Positions 26,802 through 34,776 of a stretch of DNA of 64,000 nt are shown here, one piece after another (position 1 is the stretch's first letter; each line of letters opens with the position of its first letter). Source of the DNA: Acidobacteriota bacterium (GTDB taxonomy: Bacteria > Acidobacteriota > Terriglobia > Acidiferrales > UBA7541); NCBI GenBank assembly GCA_016201285.1, contig JACQDE010000019.1, positions 50,289-114,288 of the forward strand, read 5' to 3'. The translations under genes were made by a program, and so were the position numbers. Below the pieces are notes generated by a model that was not told the DNA's origin, did not search any database, and saw only the letters and a program-made list of their open reading frames with translations.

Positions 26802-27674
26802 TTATCCCTTGCCCTTGCCGTTCACGCCGGAGCGGCCGTGGTAGTAGTGGTAGTAGTAGGAGCTGTAGCCGGAGCCGGGCTCGACGTCGTTGAGCACCAC
26901 GCCGACCAGGTGCTTCTCGCGGAACTCCTGCACGGCGCGCTGCGCCATGTCGTAGGGCGTCACCGCCGAGCGCACCACCATCAGCACCCCATCGCACATG
27001 TCCGCCAGCAGGCTCGCGTCGGAGACGGGCACGGCCGGCGGCGAATCGAGAATCACCCAGTCAAACAGCGGCGCCACCCGCCGCAGAAGAGCTTCCAGCT
27101 TGCCGCTGGCGATCAGCTCCGCGGGGTTGGAGCACGGGGTGCCGCCGGGAATGAAGAAGAGGTTTTCATACGCGCCCCGCTGGATGATGGAGAATTCATC
27201 CGCATCGCCAGCCAAGTAGTCGCTGAGCCCCGGCTTCAACGACGTGCCGAAGGAAAGGTGCAAGCGCGACCACCGGAGGTCGGCGTCAATCAGCAGGGCG
27301 CGGCGCTCATGCTGCCGCACGATGACTTGCGCCAGATTGGCGGCGACAAACGTCTTGCCCTCCGCCGGCAGGGCGCTGGTTACCAGCAGTGTCCGTAGCG
27401 GCTGCTTTTCCCGGATCTGGTAGAGCCGCGATCTCAGCGTCCGGAATTCCTCGGTGCCCGGCCGCGCCTTCTGGTCGCCGGGGCGCGGCGTGCCGAACAG
27501 GACGGTCCGCGGGTCGAAGTTCCACGAGGTTGACCGGCAGCGATCCCGCACCAGGTCGAAGCTCATCCCTCCGGGGCCTTCCGCGGTGGCCACCACCGCG
27601 CTCGTCTCCACCGGGCGGGCGATGCCGCTCCGTTCCTGCTCAGCTTTCTTCAATGCTTCGTGAATGCGGCTCAT
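26802..27674 (-). CDS. CpsD/BY-kinase-type tyrosine autokinase, exosortase-associated
   Basis: 290 residues. Walker A TSALPAEGKTFVAANLA, Walker A' ALLIDADLRWS and Walker B DWVILDSPP are present, and a C-terminal tyrosine cluster (YSSYYYHYYHGR) is the expected autophosphorylation site. It would cycle between phosphorylated and dephosphorylated states with the Wzz-like partner at 28639-30177 to control chain synthesis and export. The N-terminal MSRIHEALKKAEQER is typical of the TIGR03018-like group. The first 35 bases overlap the 3' end of the ATPase gene; a good site (AAGGAAG) precedes the ATG. Confidence 0.9.
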   Translation of the reverse strand: MSRIHEALKKAEQERSGIARPVETSAVVATAEGPGGMSFDLVRDRCRSTSWNFDPRTVLFGTPRPGDQKARPGTEEFRTLRSRLYQIREKQPLRTLLVTSALPAEGKTFVAANLAQVIVRQHERRALLIDADLRWSRLHLSFGTSLKPGLSDYLAGDADEFSIIQRGAYENLFFIPGGTPCSNPAELIASGKLEALLRRVAPLFDWVILDSPPAVPVSDASLLADMCDGVLMVVRSAVTPYDMAQRAVQEFREKHLVGVVLNDVEPGSGYSSYYYHYYHGRSGVNGKGKG

Positions 27675-28629
27675 AGCTTCCTTTCCTTGTGGTGAGCGGA
27701 GATCCGTCCGACCGGCGCAGGTGGTCCACCAGCGTGACCAGGCTCTGCAGCGCCTCCATCAGGCGCAGGTTTTCGCCGCTCGGCGCAGCCGGCTCCAACG
27801 ACGGAGCGTTGGGCTCGAACTCGTGCAACTGGAACTCGCGCGCCACCTCTTCAATCGTGGCGGCGTTGATGGGAGATTGCTGGTCCACGAACGCGCTGAT
27901 CAGGGCGTGCTCACACAGCAGATTGGTGACGCGCGGAATGCCCCGCGCGTAGCCGTTGATCGTCTCCACCGCTTCCGGCGAGAAAATCACGCGGCTGTCG
28001 CCCCCGGCGATCTGCAACCGGTTCGTGATGTAGTTCCCCGTCTCCTCCAGCGTGAGCGGGTGCGTCTTGCAGCGCAGCGTGATGCGCTGGCGGAGTTGCC
28101 GCAACTGCGGCTGGTTCAGCTTCTGTTCCAGCTCCGGCTGCCCGGAAAGCACGATTTGCAGCAGTTTGTCGGTGGCCGTCTCCAGGTTGGTCAGCAGGCG
28201 GATTTCCTCGAGCACCTGCGTGGAGAGGTTCTGGGCCTCGTCCACCACCAGCACCGCGGTTTCCCCGGCCTGGTAGCGCTCCAGCAGCCAGTGGTTCAGC
28301 TTCATCAGCACCTGGCTCTTCAGCCGGGTATCGGTGGGAATGCCGAAGTCCGCCATCATGAAGTCGAAGAACTGTGTCACGTTCAGGCGCGAGTTGAAGA
28401 TGAACGCGGTGGCCACGCGCTCGCGATGCAGCCAGTCCAGCAGCTTGTTCAACAGCGTCGTCTTGCCCGTGCCCACCTCGCCGGTGAGCAGGATGAAGCC
28501 CTTGCGGCTCTGGATGCCATAGGTCAGGCACGCCAGCGCCTCCTGGGTGTGTTTGTTCAGGCAGAGATAGCGCGGGTCCGGATTGACGTTGAACGGATTC
28601 TCGCGCAAGCCAAAAAACTTCTTATACAT
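27640..28629 (-). CDS. ExeA-like AAA ATPase of exosortase loci
   Basis: 329 residues. MYKKFFGLRENPFNVNPDP is the hallmark N-terminus of the ExeA/GspA and XrtA-associated ATPase family (TIGR03015). It carries Walker A LTGEVGTGKTTLL, Walker B AVLVVDEAQNLS, the sensor LSGQPELEQKLN and an arginine-rich LRQRITLRCKTHPL. In type II secretion, relatives help place the secretin in the wall; here it may guide assembly of the Wza/barrel export complex. It has no peptidoglycan-binding tail and ends with a Ser-rich stretch that overlaps the kinase gene. Confidence 0.88.
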   Translation of the reverse strand: MYKKFFGLRENPFNVNPDPRYLCLNKHTQEALACLTYGIQSRKGFILLTGEVGTGKTTLLNKLLDWLHRERVATAFIFNSRLNVTQFFDFMMADFGIPTDTRLKSQVLMKLNHWLLERYQAGETAVLVVDEAQNLSTQVLEEIRLLTNLETATDKLLQIVLSGQPELEQKLNQPQLRQLRQRITLRCKTHPLTLEETGNYITNRLQIAGGDSRVIFSPEAVETINGYARGIPRVTNLLCEHALISAFVDQQSPINAATIEEVAREFQLHEFEPNAPSLEPAAPSGENLRLMEALQSLVTLVDHLRRSDGSPLTTRKGSYEPHSRSIEES

Positions 28630-28638
28630 CGTCGTGTC

Positions 28639-30177
28639 CTAAGCCCCCGCTCCGGGCAAGGCCCGTTCTTCCGTCTTGCGGATGCGCCCCAGCAGGCCGC
28701 GGCTGCGGTTCCCGCCGTCCAGCACCGAAGGCACCAGCGCCAGAGTGGGCAGTTGCAGCAGCGCTTCGATGTCCGCCTCGGTGCGGATGGACTTGTCCTT
28801 CAACTCCAGCAGCAAGCCAATTCCGAAGCCCAGGCCGAGTCCGCCGGCGAAGCCGCCGCCGGCAAACAGCAGGCGGTTCGGGAAGGTCGGCTTCTCGGGC
28901 AGGTTCGGCGGATCCATCACGCGGAACTGCTCGGACTGCTGCCGGCGCTCCAGGTCCGCGGCCACTTCCGAGGCCGAGCGCTTTTTCAGTAGGTCGTCGT
29001 AGAACTGCTGGGCGGTGGTGTAGTCGCGCAGGATTTCGTTGTACTGCTGCTCGACCAGGGGGCTGAGTTCGACGCGAGAGCGATAGATCTTGATCTGCTC
29101 CTGCATACGCTCTTGGTCGCGCGTTTTTTCCTTGATGGTCATCACGTACTGATAGATCTGGTTGCGCAACTGCTGAATCTGCGGCGGCTCGTTCAGCTTG
29201 GCCGCTGCCGCTTTGTCCTTATCCGTGGGCTTTTCCTTGGCCGTGGCGTTGGCTTCGTCAATCTTCTTCTTGAGCTGGGCGATGTCCGCCTTCATTTTGG
29301 CCACGTCCGGGTGGTCGGGCGTATATCGCGCTTCCAGGGTGATGAGCTGGTTCTGCAGCGCCGCGAGTTGCGTCTCCAGCGTCTGCGGGTTGTTTCCCTG
29401 CTGGGAGGATTCCCAGGCGGCGATTTGCTGCGCCAGCAGCGATTCCGAGTAGGTCTTGTCCTGGTGCGTCCGCGTCAGCAATTGGGTCACTGCCTCCAAC
29501 TGCTGTGTCAACCCCATCAGGATGTTCATGTTGGACTGTTCCTGGCCGGGGAGCTGGCCCAGGTAGCGCCGTTTGAACTCCGCCACGCGCTGGTCTTTCT
29601 CGTCCAGCTTGCGCTTGGCTTCCTCCACTTGCTTCTGGAGGAATTCGGTGGTGCTCTCGGCGCGCTGCGCGCGGAGCGCCAGGTTTTCCTTGATAAACAT
29701 CGAGGTGATTTCTGTGCAGACGAGCTGTGCCGTCCGGGCGTTGTCGGCGTCAAACGCGATGGTGAAGCCCGGCACCTCGCCCTGTCGCGCCGTGACCACC
29801 GGCTTCACCGGTGTGACCGTGATCGCTTTGCGCATCTTCGCCACCAGGTCTTCCATCGGCACCTTGGCAGCCACGTCGTCTTTGTACAGGCCGTACTGCT
29901 CGATCATCGGCTGCAGCCGCGTGCGCGAGAGGATCTGCTGCTGCATCGTGCCCAGCCGCTCGTTCAACTGGTCGGTCATCATCGACTGCACGATGGTCGT
30001 GGGCACTTTCTGCTGCTCGACGAGCACCAGCGTCTGCGAGGTGAAGCGCTCCGGCAAGATCAACGAGACGCCGTAAGCCACCACCGGCAGGACCAGCATG
30101 GGCACCACGATCACCCAGATGTGGCGCCGCAGCATCCCTAGATAATCTTCGAGCGACATGTTGCGATGTCCGAGCAT
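28639..30177 (-). CDS. Wzz-type polysaccharide chain-length determinant
   Basis: 512 residues from ATG 30177 with GAGAGGA four bases upstream; the longer open frame to 30327 has no such site. The N-terminal Wzz segment (SLEDYLGMLRRHIWVIVVPM helix, then ILPERFTSQTLVLVEQQ) is followed by a long coiled coil (about 180-400) rich in Gln/Glu/Lys. A GNVR-like PNLPEKPTFPNRLL and a second helix (LLFAGGGFAGGLGLGFGIGLL) end the protein. No ATPase domain is fused; the kinase is the separate gene at 26802-27674. Matches the exosortase-system chain-length family (TIGR03007) in layout. Confidence 0.9.
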   Translation of the reverse strand: MLGHRNMSLEDYLGMLRRHIWVIVVPMLVLPVVAYGVSLILPERFTSQTLVLVEQQKVPTTIVQSMMTDQLNERLGTMQQQILSRTRLQPMIEQYGLYKDDVAAKVPMEDLVAKMRKAITVTPVKPVVTARQGEVPGFTIAFDADNARTAQLVCTEITSMFIKENLALRAQRAESTTEFLQKQVEEAKRKLDEKDQRVAEFKRRYLGQLPGQEQSNMNILMGLTQQLEAVTQLLTRTHQDKTYSESLLAQQIAAWESSQQGNNPQTLETQLAALQNQLITLEARYTPDHPDVAKMKADIAQLKKKIDEANATAKEKPTDKDKAAAAKLNEPPQIQQLRNQIYQYVMTIKEKTRDQERMQEQIKIYRSRVELSPLVEQQYNEILRDYTTAQQFYDDLLKKRSASEVAADLERRQQSEQFRVMDPPNLPEKPTFPNRLLFAGGGFAGGLGLGFGIGLLLELKDKSIRTEADIEALLQLPTLALVPSVLDGGNRSRGLLGRIRKTEERALPGAGA

Positions 30178-30236
30178 GATTCCTCTCTCTTCTCTTCTAC
30201 GTTCTCTGTTGTCGTGCCCCGGATTTCCGGCGGCCG

Positions 30237-31724
30237 CTAGTCGATCTCGTACGGGCCGAAACCCCAGGTGAACCCGAGCGCGAATTGATGCCGCAGCGGC
30301 ATCCGCCCGCAGGCCAGGCCGGTGCACCCCGTCGGCGTGTTGGCGGTCTGCCCGGTCAAGTTATAGGAAAAGGTCAGGCTCGCCTGGCGCGACACCGGCC
30401 GCTGCAGCCGGAACCCCGTATGCCATGTGTTCACAGTGAGGTTTGTCGCCACGGTATTCAACTGGCGGATGCTCTGGTTGTGCGCAAAGCCAAACACGAG
30501 TCCGCCGTTCCACATGCGCGTCAATTGGCGGGTGATTGTGCCCTCCACCCGGTCGGTGTCCGCGCCCACCACCACGCCCGACCCGGTTGTCGCGCCGTGC
30601 GAGTAGTTGAGCCCGAGATCGGTGTTCCGGAAGTTGTAGAGTAGCGAGCTGCGCAGGCCCCACGAAACGCTGTTTTTGGAACCGGACAGCGGGTTTTCGA
30701 AACTGTTCACCCGCGGCCCGCCCGAAAGACGCAGCGCCAGCCGCCCGGTCAGCCGCCGCCCGTACGCCAGATGGATACTGTGAATGTCGGCGGAACGGTT
30801 GATCCCACCGAACCGCATCATGCTGAGCGTATAGACCACGCCGATGGTGTCCGCGGCGGTCATTTTGTAGTTGTAGCCGCTCATGAACTGGTAGTTGTTG
30901 CTGTCGATGAACCCGCTATCCAGGAAGCGCAGCAGGCCGTAGGTCCCGCTGGCTGTCATCGAGGCGCGCGGGCTGATGGTGTACTGAATCTGACCCAGCA
31001 CTGTATTGCTCACGCGCCGGCCGATGTCGGTCAGGATGGATTGGTTCGGCGTGATGCCCGGAATGATGCCGCCTCCGAAGCCGCCGCCAAAACCGCCCAG
31101 GCCCGTGCCAATACCGCCGTTGCCCATTCCGCCGGGCAGGCCGGTGCTGATCCCGCCTAACCCGCCGCTCCCGAAGGAAGATTCGGGCAGGAAAGTAAAA
31201 GAGTCCGCCAACAGCAGGGTCCACCGGCGAAAGCTGATCTGTTCGCTGAGGCCCAGGCGATGGAAGGAACTTCTATAGCTCGACGTCGTGGAGTAGAGCG
31301 TGCCTCCCGCCGAATAGTCGATGCCCAGTTGGGAGCGGGCCTTGATGTGCTGCAGGGCGAGCTGCCCGGTCAGCGTCCCCGCGGTCCGCCAGTCGGCAAG
31401 GGACGTCGCCGAACGCTTGTTGTTGTCCCCCAACTGCGTGAAACGGATCGTCGGCGTGACGAAGCTGCGCCCGCCGCCTTTCGTCCCCAGCGAGAACGCC
31501 TCCGCCCCGGAGAGCGGGCTCTCGTCGGGCTTCACCGCGTTCTGCGGGTTGGCCGCCGGATCATCGAGCGACGCCTTGCTGCTGCTCTCGCCCAGGCTAA
31601 GAGGCGGCAGCGGCGCCACCGGCGGATTCAGCCGCGGATCTTTCTGCTGTTGCGCCCAGGCGGCGGGGACGGCCAACGCCAGGACTACGACCAGGGCCCA
31701 TGTTTGCACTCGCCACTTCAACAT
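30237..31724 (-). CDS. Outer-membrane beta-barrel protein, candidate exopolysaccharide porin
   Basis: 495 residues with signal peptide MLKWRVQTWALVVVLALAVPAAWA. After a Pro/Ser-rich linker, the chain alternates short amphipathic strands and ends in a C-terminal strand with aromatic residues (FALGFTWGFGPYEID), as expected for an outer-membrane barrel. A glycine-rich insert (about residues 187-235: GSGGLGGISTGLPGG and GTGLGGFGGGFGGG) sits in one loop. Encoded between the Wza-like exporter and the Wzz-like protein, it probably forms the outer-membrane passage or tethers the polymer. No named family is certain; it resembles the barrel component listed in PEP-CTERM loci. Confidence 0.7.
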   Translation of the reverse strand: MLKWRVQTWALVVVLALAVPAAWAQQQKDPRLNPPVAPLPPLSLGESSSKASLDDPAANPQNAVKPDESPLSGAEAFSLGTKGGGRSFVTPTIRFTQLGDNNKRSATSLADWRTAGTLTGQLALQHIKARSQLGIDYSAGGTLYSTTSSYRSSFHRLGLSEQISFRRWTLLLADSFTFLPESSFGSGGLGGISTGLPGGMGNGGIGTGLGGFGGGFGGGIIPGITPNQSILTDIGRRVSNTVLGQIQYTISPRASMTASGTYGLLRFLDSGFIDSNNYQFMSGYNYKMTAADTIGVVYTLSMMRFGGINRSADIHSIHLAYGRRLTGRLALRLSGGPRVNSFENPLSGSKNSVSWGLRSSLLYNFRNTDLGLNYSHGATTGSGVVVGADTDRVEGTITRQLTRMWNGGLVFGFAHNQSIRQLNTVATNLTVNTWHTGFRLQRPVSRQASLTFSYNLTGQTANTPTGCTGLACGRMPLRHQFALGFTWGFGPYEID

Positions 31725-31733
31725 TTTTCCCCC

Positions 31734-32372
31734 TCACGGAACGACAATCGTGTCGCCCGGTTTCAAGATGATGTTCTGCTCAGGCCGGCTTCCCTTGATC
31801 ACTTCCTTGTAGTTGAACGGCAATTTGACGGACTTCCCGTTTTCGATCCGCAACACGTAAATCCCTTTCATGTTCGCGAACTGCGTGAATCCCCCCGCGC
31901 TCGAAAGCGCCTGCAACACCGTCATATTCGGCAGCAGCGGGAACGCCCCGGCGCGGTTCATTTCCCCGACAATGTAGTACCGCCGGCTGTTGATCCCCGT
32001 CACGATCACGGTCACCTGCGGGTCGGAGATGAATTTCTTCAGCTTCTCGGAAACGGACATGGCCAGTTGCATCGGCGTCAGCCCGGCGGCTTGCACGTCG
32101 TTGATCAGCGGCAGCGAGATCTTTCCGTCCGGCCGCACCGGAACCAACCGCGTGATGTCCGGCTCCTTCCACACGCTGATGCTGAGCTGGTCCTCGGCGC
32201 CGATCACGTAAGCGGGGTCGTCGGTCGCCGCCTTGGACGCAGTCGGCTCCTCCACCGTGGCGCGCGCCGGCGCCTTGGATTCCTTCGGGTTTACGCGCTC
32301 CTGCGCCGGGATACTGCCGAGCGGCAGCAGCAGCGCCGCCGCCACCATCCAGAACTTGTAACTGGTCTTCAT
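31734..32372 (-). CDS. Wza-type polysaccharide export protein
   Basis: 212 residues with signal peptide (KFWMVAAALLLPLGSIPAQE). It has the Poly_export domain (YVIGAEDQLSISVWKEPDI, then VRPDGKISLPLINDVQAAGLTPMQL) and one SLBB domain (YYIVGEMNRAGAFPLLPNMTVLQALSSAGG). It is much shorter than E. coli Wza and has no lipobox Cys, so it may pair with the adjacent outer-membrane barrel rather than cross the membrane alone. It is 18 bases downstream of the regulator gene and 9 bases upstream of the barrel gene. Confidence 0.92.
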   Translation of the reverse strand: MKTSYKFWMVAAALLLPLGSIPAQERVNPKESKAPARATVEEPTASKAATDDPAYVIGAEDQLSISVWKEPDITRLVPVRPDGKISLPLINDVQAAGLTPMQLAMSVSEKLKKFISDPQVTVIVTGINSRRYYIVGEMNRAGAFPLLPNMTVLQALSSAGGFTQFANMKGIYVLRIENGKSVKLPFNYKEVIKGSRPEQNIILKPGDTIVVP

Positions 32373-32390
32373 CCACCGTCTCCTTGTGTG

Positions 32391-33365
32391 TTAGGAAACT
32401 GCCTGATCGTCCAGCCCGATCTGTTTCAGCTTGTAGAGCAGAGCCTTGTAGCTGATCTGCAACTCCTGCGCGGCGCGCTTGCGGTTCCACCGCGTGCGCC
32501 CCAGCACCTTCAGGATCAGCTCCCGCTCGGCCTGGCGGCTGGCGGCCCGCGCCGCTTCCTTCAACGAGAGCATCTCTCCGCCGCCGTTGCTGCCTTGCGC
32601 CGCCGCCCGCGCCCGCAGGTCGGCCACCGCCGCCCGCTCGTCGCCGAGCGCCACGATCTTCTTCACCATGTTTTCCAGCTCCCGGATGTTTCCCGGCCAG
32701 TCGTATTCGCTGAATTGCGCCATCACGTACCCGCTCGGCTTCGGCTGCGGCCGCCCGAACTGCGCCGCGTACTTCGACAGGAAGTAGCTCACCAGCACCG
32801 GCACGTCTTCTTTGCGGTGCCGCAGCGGCGGCAGGCGCAGGCAGACCCCGTTGATCCGGTAATAGAGCTCTTCGCGGAAGCGCCCCGCGCGCATCTCCTC
32901 TTCCAGGTTTCGCGAGGTCGTGCAGATCACCCGCGCTCCCAGTGCCACCAGCGTCCCTTCCAGCGGCAGCGCGTCCCCGTCCGGCAGTACGTGCAACACC
33001 TTCGACTGGCACGCCGCATCCAGTTCGCTGATTTCGTCCAGCAGAAAGATGCCGCTGGGTTCTGCGCCGTTCGCGCCGTTGCGCGCCCGGTCGTTGAAGA
33101 ACTCCGGCGTCAGCGCCGCGCAGCTCACCTTCGTGAATGGCTCACGCCGCCGCAACGATAGCCGGTGGATTTGCGCCGCCACCACTTCCTTGCCCGTGCC
33201 ACTCTCGCCCTCGAGCAGGACCGGGATGTCCGTCGGCGCGATATCCGTAATCACACGCTCGACCGCCCGCATCGCAGGGCTCAGCGCGGGCACGTAGGCG
33301 TGATTGCCTTGTAAAGGTGTGGCCACCGCCACGTTTGACTCCTGGCCTGATAGCCTGACTTCCAT
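32391..33365 (-). CDS. Sigma-54-type AAA+ regulator lacking the GAFTGA loop
   Basis: 324 residues from ATG 33365, chosen for the strong GGAGGAG six bases upstream (an in-frame ATG at 33443 has none). Walker A GESGTGKE (53-60), Walker B GIFLLDE (105-111), arginine-finger region GRFREELYYRI, sensor II WPGNIRELEN and a C-terminal Fis-type helix-turn-helix (WNRKRAAQELQISYKALLYK) are intact. The stretch between CAAL (85) and GIFLLDE is about 19 residues, where family members have about 33, and GAFTGA is missing. Without that loop, classical contact with sigma-54 is not expected. No receiver domain is fused. It may act as a repressor, co-regulator or hetero-oligomer partner. It is the first gene of the minus-strand block. 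Confidence 0.9.
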   Translation of the reverse strand: MEVRLSGQESNVAVATPLQGNHAYVPALSPAMRAVERVITDIAPTDIPVLLEGESGTGKEVVAAQIHRLSLRRREPFTKVSCAALTPEFFNDRARNGANGAEPSGIFLLDEISELDAACQSKVLHVLPDGDALPLEGTLVALGARVICTTSRNLEEEMRAGRFREELYYRINGVCLRLPPLRHRKEDVPVLVSYFLSKYAAQFGRPQPKPSGYVMAQFSEYDWPGNIRELENMVKKIVALGDERAAVADLRARAAAQGSNGGGEMLSLKEAARAASRQAERELILKVLGRTRWNRKRAAQELQISYKALLYKLKQIGLDDQAVS

Positions 33366-33427
33366 TGCTCCTCCGCGGAAACAGAATCCCCTTGCTTGCG
33401 GATAGGCCAATTTCGGGGGATTAATGT

Positions 33428-33442
33428 GCAAGGCAGATGCCA
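33428..33442 (-). promoter_or_regulatory. Sigma-54 (-24/-12) promoter for the minus-strand exopolysaccharide block
   Basis: On the minus strand, TTGGCA (33443-33438), six bases TCTGCC, then TTGC (33431-33428). The GG and GC pairs are exactly 12 apart, matching TGGCA-N6-TTGC. Transcription would start near 33416, about 50 bases before the regulator ATG at 33365. Confidence 0.65.
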
Positions 33443-33813
33443 AGAACGGCTAGCTGCTTCACACAATTGCTTCTCACGCCAAATCGAGCAGCGACTGTAA
33501 GTTACAAATCGTCCCAGCTACAATAGTACACCCGTACTACCCGATGTGCTCTAAACGCCATCCTTAAAAGTGGTAAGATTTTATCTCTTATGTCCACTTT
33601 TTTTCCATTGAGATTCAGTTCTTGCGGCCTATTTCCTCTCCATCTAAAACACAATACAACACTTAGCTTCAACTGGAGGGAACTTGGGAAGCGCTCAGGG
33701 TGCTTTGGGAAAGTATTTTCCATTCTCCGACGCTCTGGTTTCCACTTCTGGCGCCTCCTTTTAGGATTTCGGCCCAGGTATTATGAACCCAGCATCGCAC
33801 TCCAACGTGCAGT

Positions 33814-33828
33814 TGGCAGAGCTATTGC
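33814..33828 (+). promoter_or_regulatory. Sigma-54 (-24/-12) promoter for the exosortase operon
   Basis: TGGCA (33814-33818), six bases GAGCTA, then TTGC (33825-33828), preceded by T and followed by T, with the GG and GC pairs 12 apart. The predicted start of transcription is near 33840, leaving about 34 bases of leader before the ATG at 33874. Confidence 0.65.
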
Positions 33829-33873
33829 TAACCTGGAGACGCTCGGCTATTCTCCCGATGCTCACGGCGGCTT

Positions 33874-34776
33874 ATGGATCAAACGGAAGAACAGGCAATG
33901 GTAGCCACGGCGCAATCCGAAAGCACGCGCCGTGACTGGTGGCAATGGGCGGTGCTGGCCGCCCTGATCGTTTTCCTTTATTACGACATCCTCGCCCGCC
34001 TGACGCAGCAGTGGATCCACGACCCGAACTTTTCCCACGGCTTCTTCGTGCCCGCGTTCTCCGCCTTCGTGATCTGGAATGAGCGGAAGCGCCTTGCCGA
34101 GCTGGAGGAGAAGCCTTCCTGGTGGGGCGCGGTGTTCATCGCGCTGGCGCTGTGCGTGCTCGTCGTGGGCGTGCTGGGCGCGGAGCTGTTTCTCTCGCGC
34201 TCTTCGCTGGTGCTGCTGTTCGGCGGCCTTTTGATTCACTTCCGCGGATGGATCTGGTTCCGCGCGCTGTTTTTCCCCTGGGCGTTCCTGTTCCTGATGA
34301 TTCCCATCCCCGCCATCATCTTCAACCAGATTGCATTTCCGCTGCAGCTTCTGGCTTCCAAGCTGGCCAGCACCAGTCTCGCGCTGTTCGGCGTGCCGGT
34401 GCTGCGCGAAGGCAACGTGATTCATCTCCCGGCGATGTCGCTCGAAGTCGTCGAGGCCTGCAGCGGCATCCGCTCGCTGATGTCCCTGGGCACGCTGGCC
34501 ATTATCTACGGCTACTTTCTCGAGTCCGGCGTCTGGCGCCGCGTGCTGCTGGCGCTCGGCGCGATTCCCATCGCCGTCGCCGCCAATTCCCTGCGCATCG
34601 TCGGAACCGGACTGCTCGGCCAATACTGGGACCCGGACAAGGCCCAGGGTTTCTTCCACACGTTTTCCGGCTGGCTCATCTTTGTGATGTCGCTGTTGCT
34701 GCTGTTTGGCCTGCACGGCCTGCTGCGGCTGGGCGAGCGCTGGCTCGCTGCCCGGAAGGAGCGCGCCGCCCGATGA
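33874..34776 (+). CDS. xrtA: Exosortase (XrtA/EpsH family)
   Basis: 300 residues with about eight membrane helices. The three exosortase catalytic residues are visible: Cys196 in EACSGIRS, Arg241 in ANSLRIV and His262 in FHTFSGW. The N-terminal DPNFSHGFFVPAFSAFVIW motif is family-typical. Exosortases cut C-terminal sorting tags (PEP-CTERM in EpsH/XrtA loci) on the periplasmic side and pass the protein to a further anchor. The start at 33874 follows a sigma-54-like promoter; ATG 33898 (MVATAQSE) is a possible alternative. The XrtA subtype is inferred from the surrounding exopolysaccharide genes. Unlike many proteobacterial versions, EpsI is not fused at its C-terminus but encoded by the overlapping next gene. 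Confidence 0.92.
   Translation: MDQTEEQAMVATAQSESTRRDWWQWAVLAALIVFLYYDILARLTQQWIHDPNFSHGFFVPAFSAFVIWNERKRLAELEEKPSWWGAVFIALALCVLVVGVLGAELFLSRSSLVLLFGGLLIHFRGWIWFRALFFPWAFLFLMIPIPAIIFNQIAFPLQLLASKLASTSLALFGVPVLREGNVIHLPAMSLEVVEACSGIRSLMSLGTLAIIYGYFLESGVWRRVLLALGAIPIAVAANSLRIVGTGLLGQYWDPDKAQGFFHTFSGWLIFVMSLLLLFGLHGLLRLGERWLAARKERAAR

Larger units (their letters stand above)
33366..33873. other. Divergent intergenic region of the exosortase locus
   Basis: These 508 bases separate the regulator from the exosortase gene and are clearly more AT-rich than the flanks. They hold two opposed -24/-12 sites (33428-33442 minus and 33814-33828 plus). No credible gene was found: the small plus frame 33590-33904 has no ribosome-binding site and runs into the exosortase start. 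Regulatory binding sites probably lie between the promoters, but no clear inverted repeat was recognised. Confidence 0.6.

Noticed and set aside
29113..30141. 342-codon plus-strand open frame opposite the Wzz-like gene
   Set aside because: Antisense to the coiled-coil coding region; Leu/Arg/His-rich shadow composition.
33590..33904. Small plus-strand open frame upstream of the exosortase gene
   Set aside because: No ribosome-binding site, overlaps the sigma-54 promoter and exosortase start, and resembles no family; more likely non-coding regulatory DNA.
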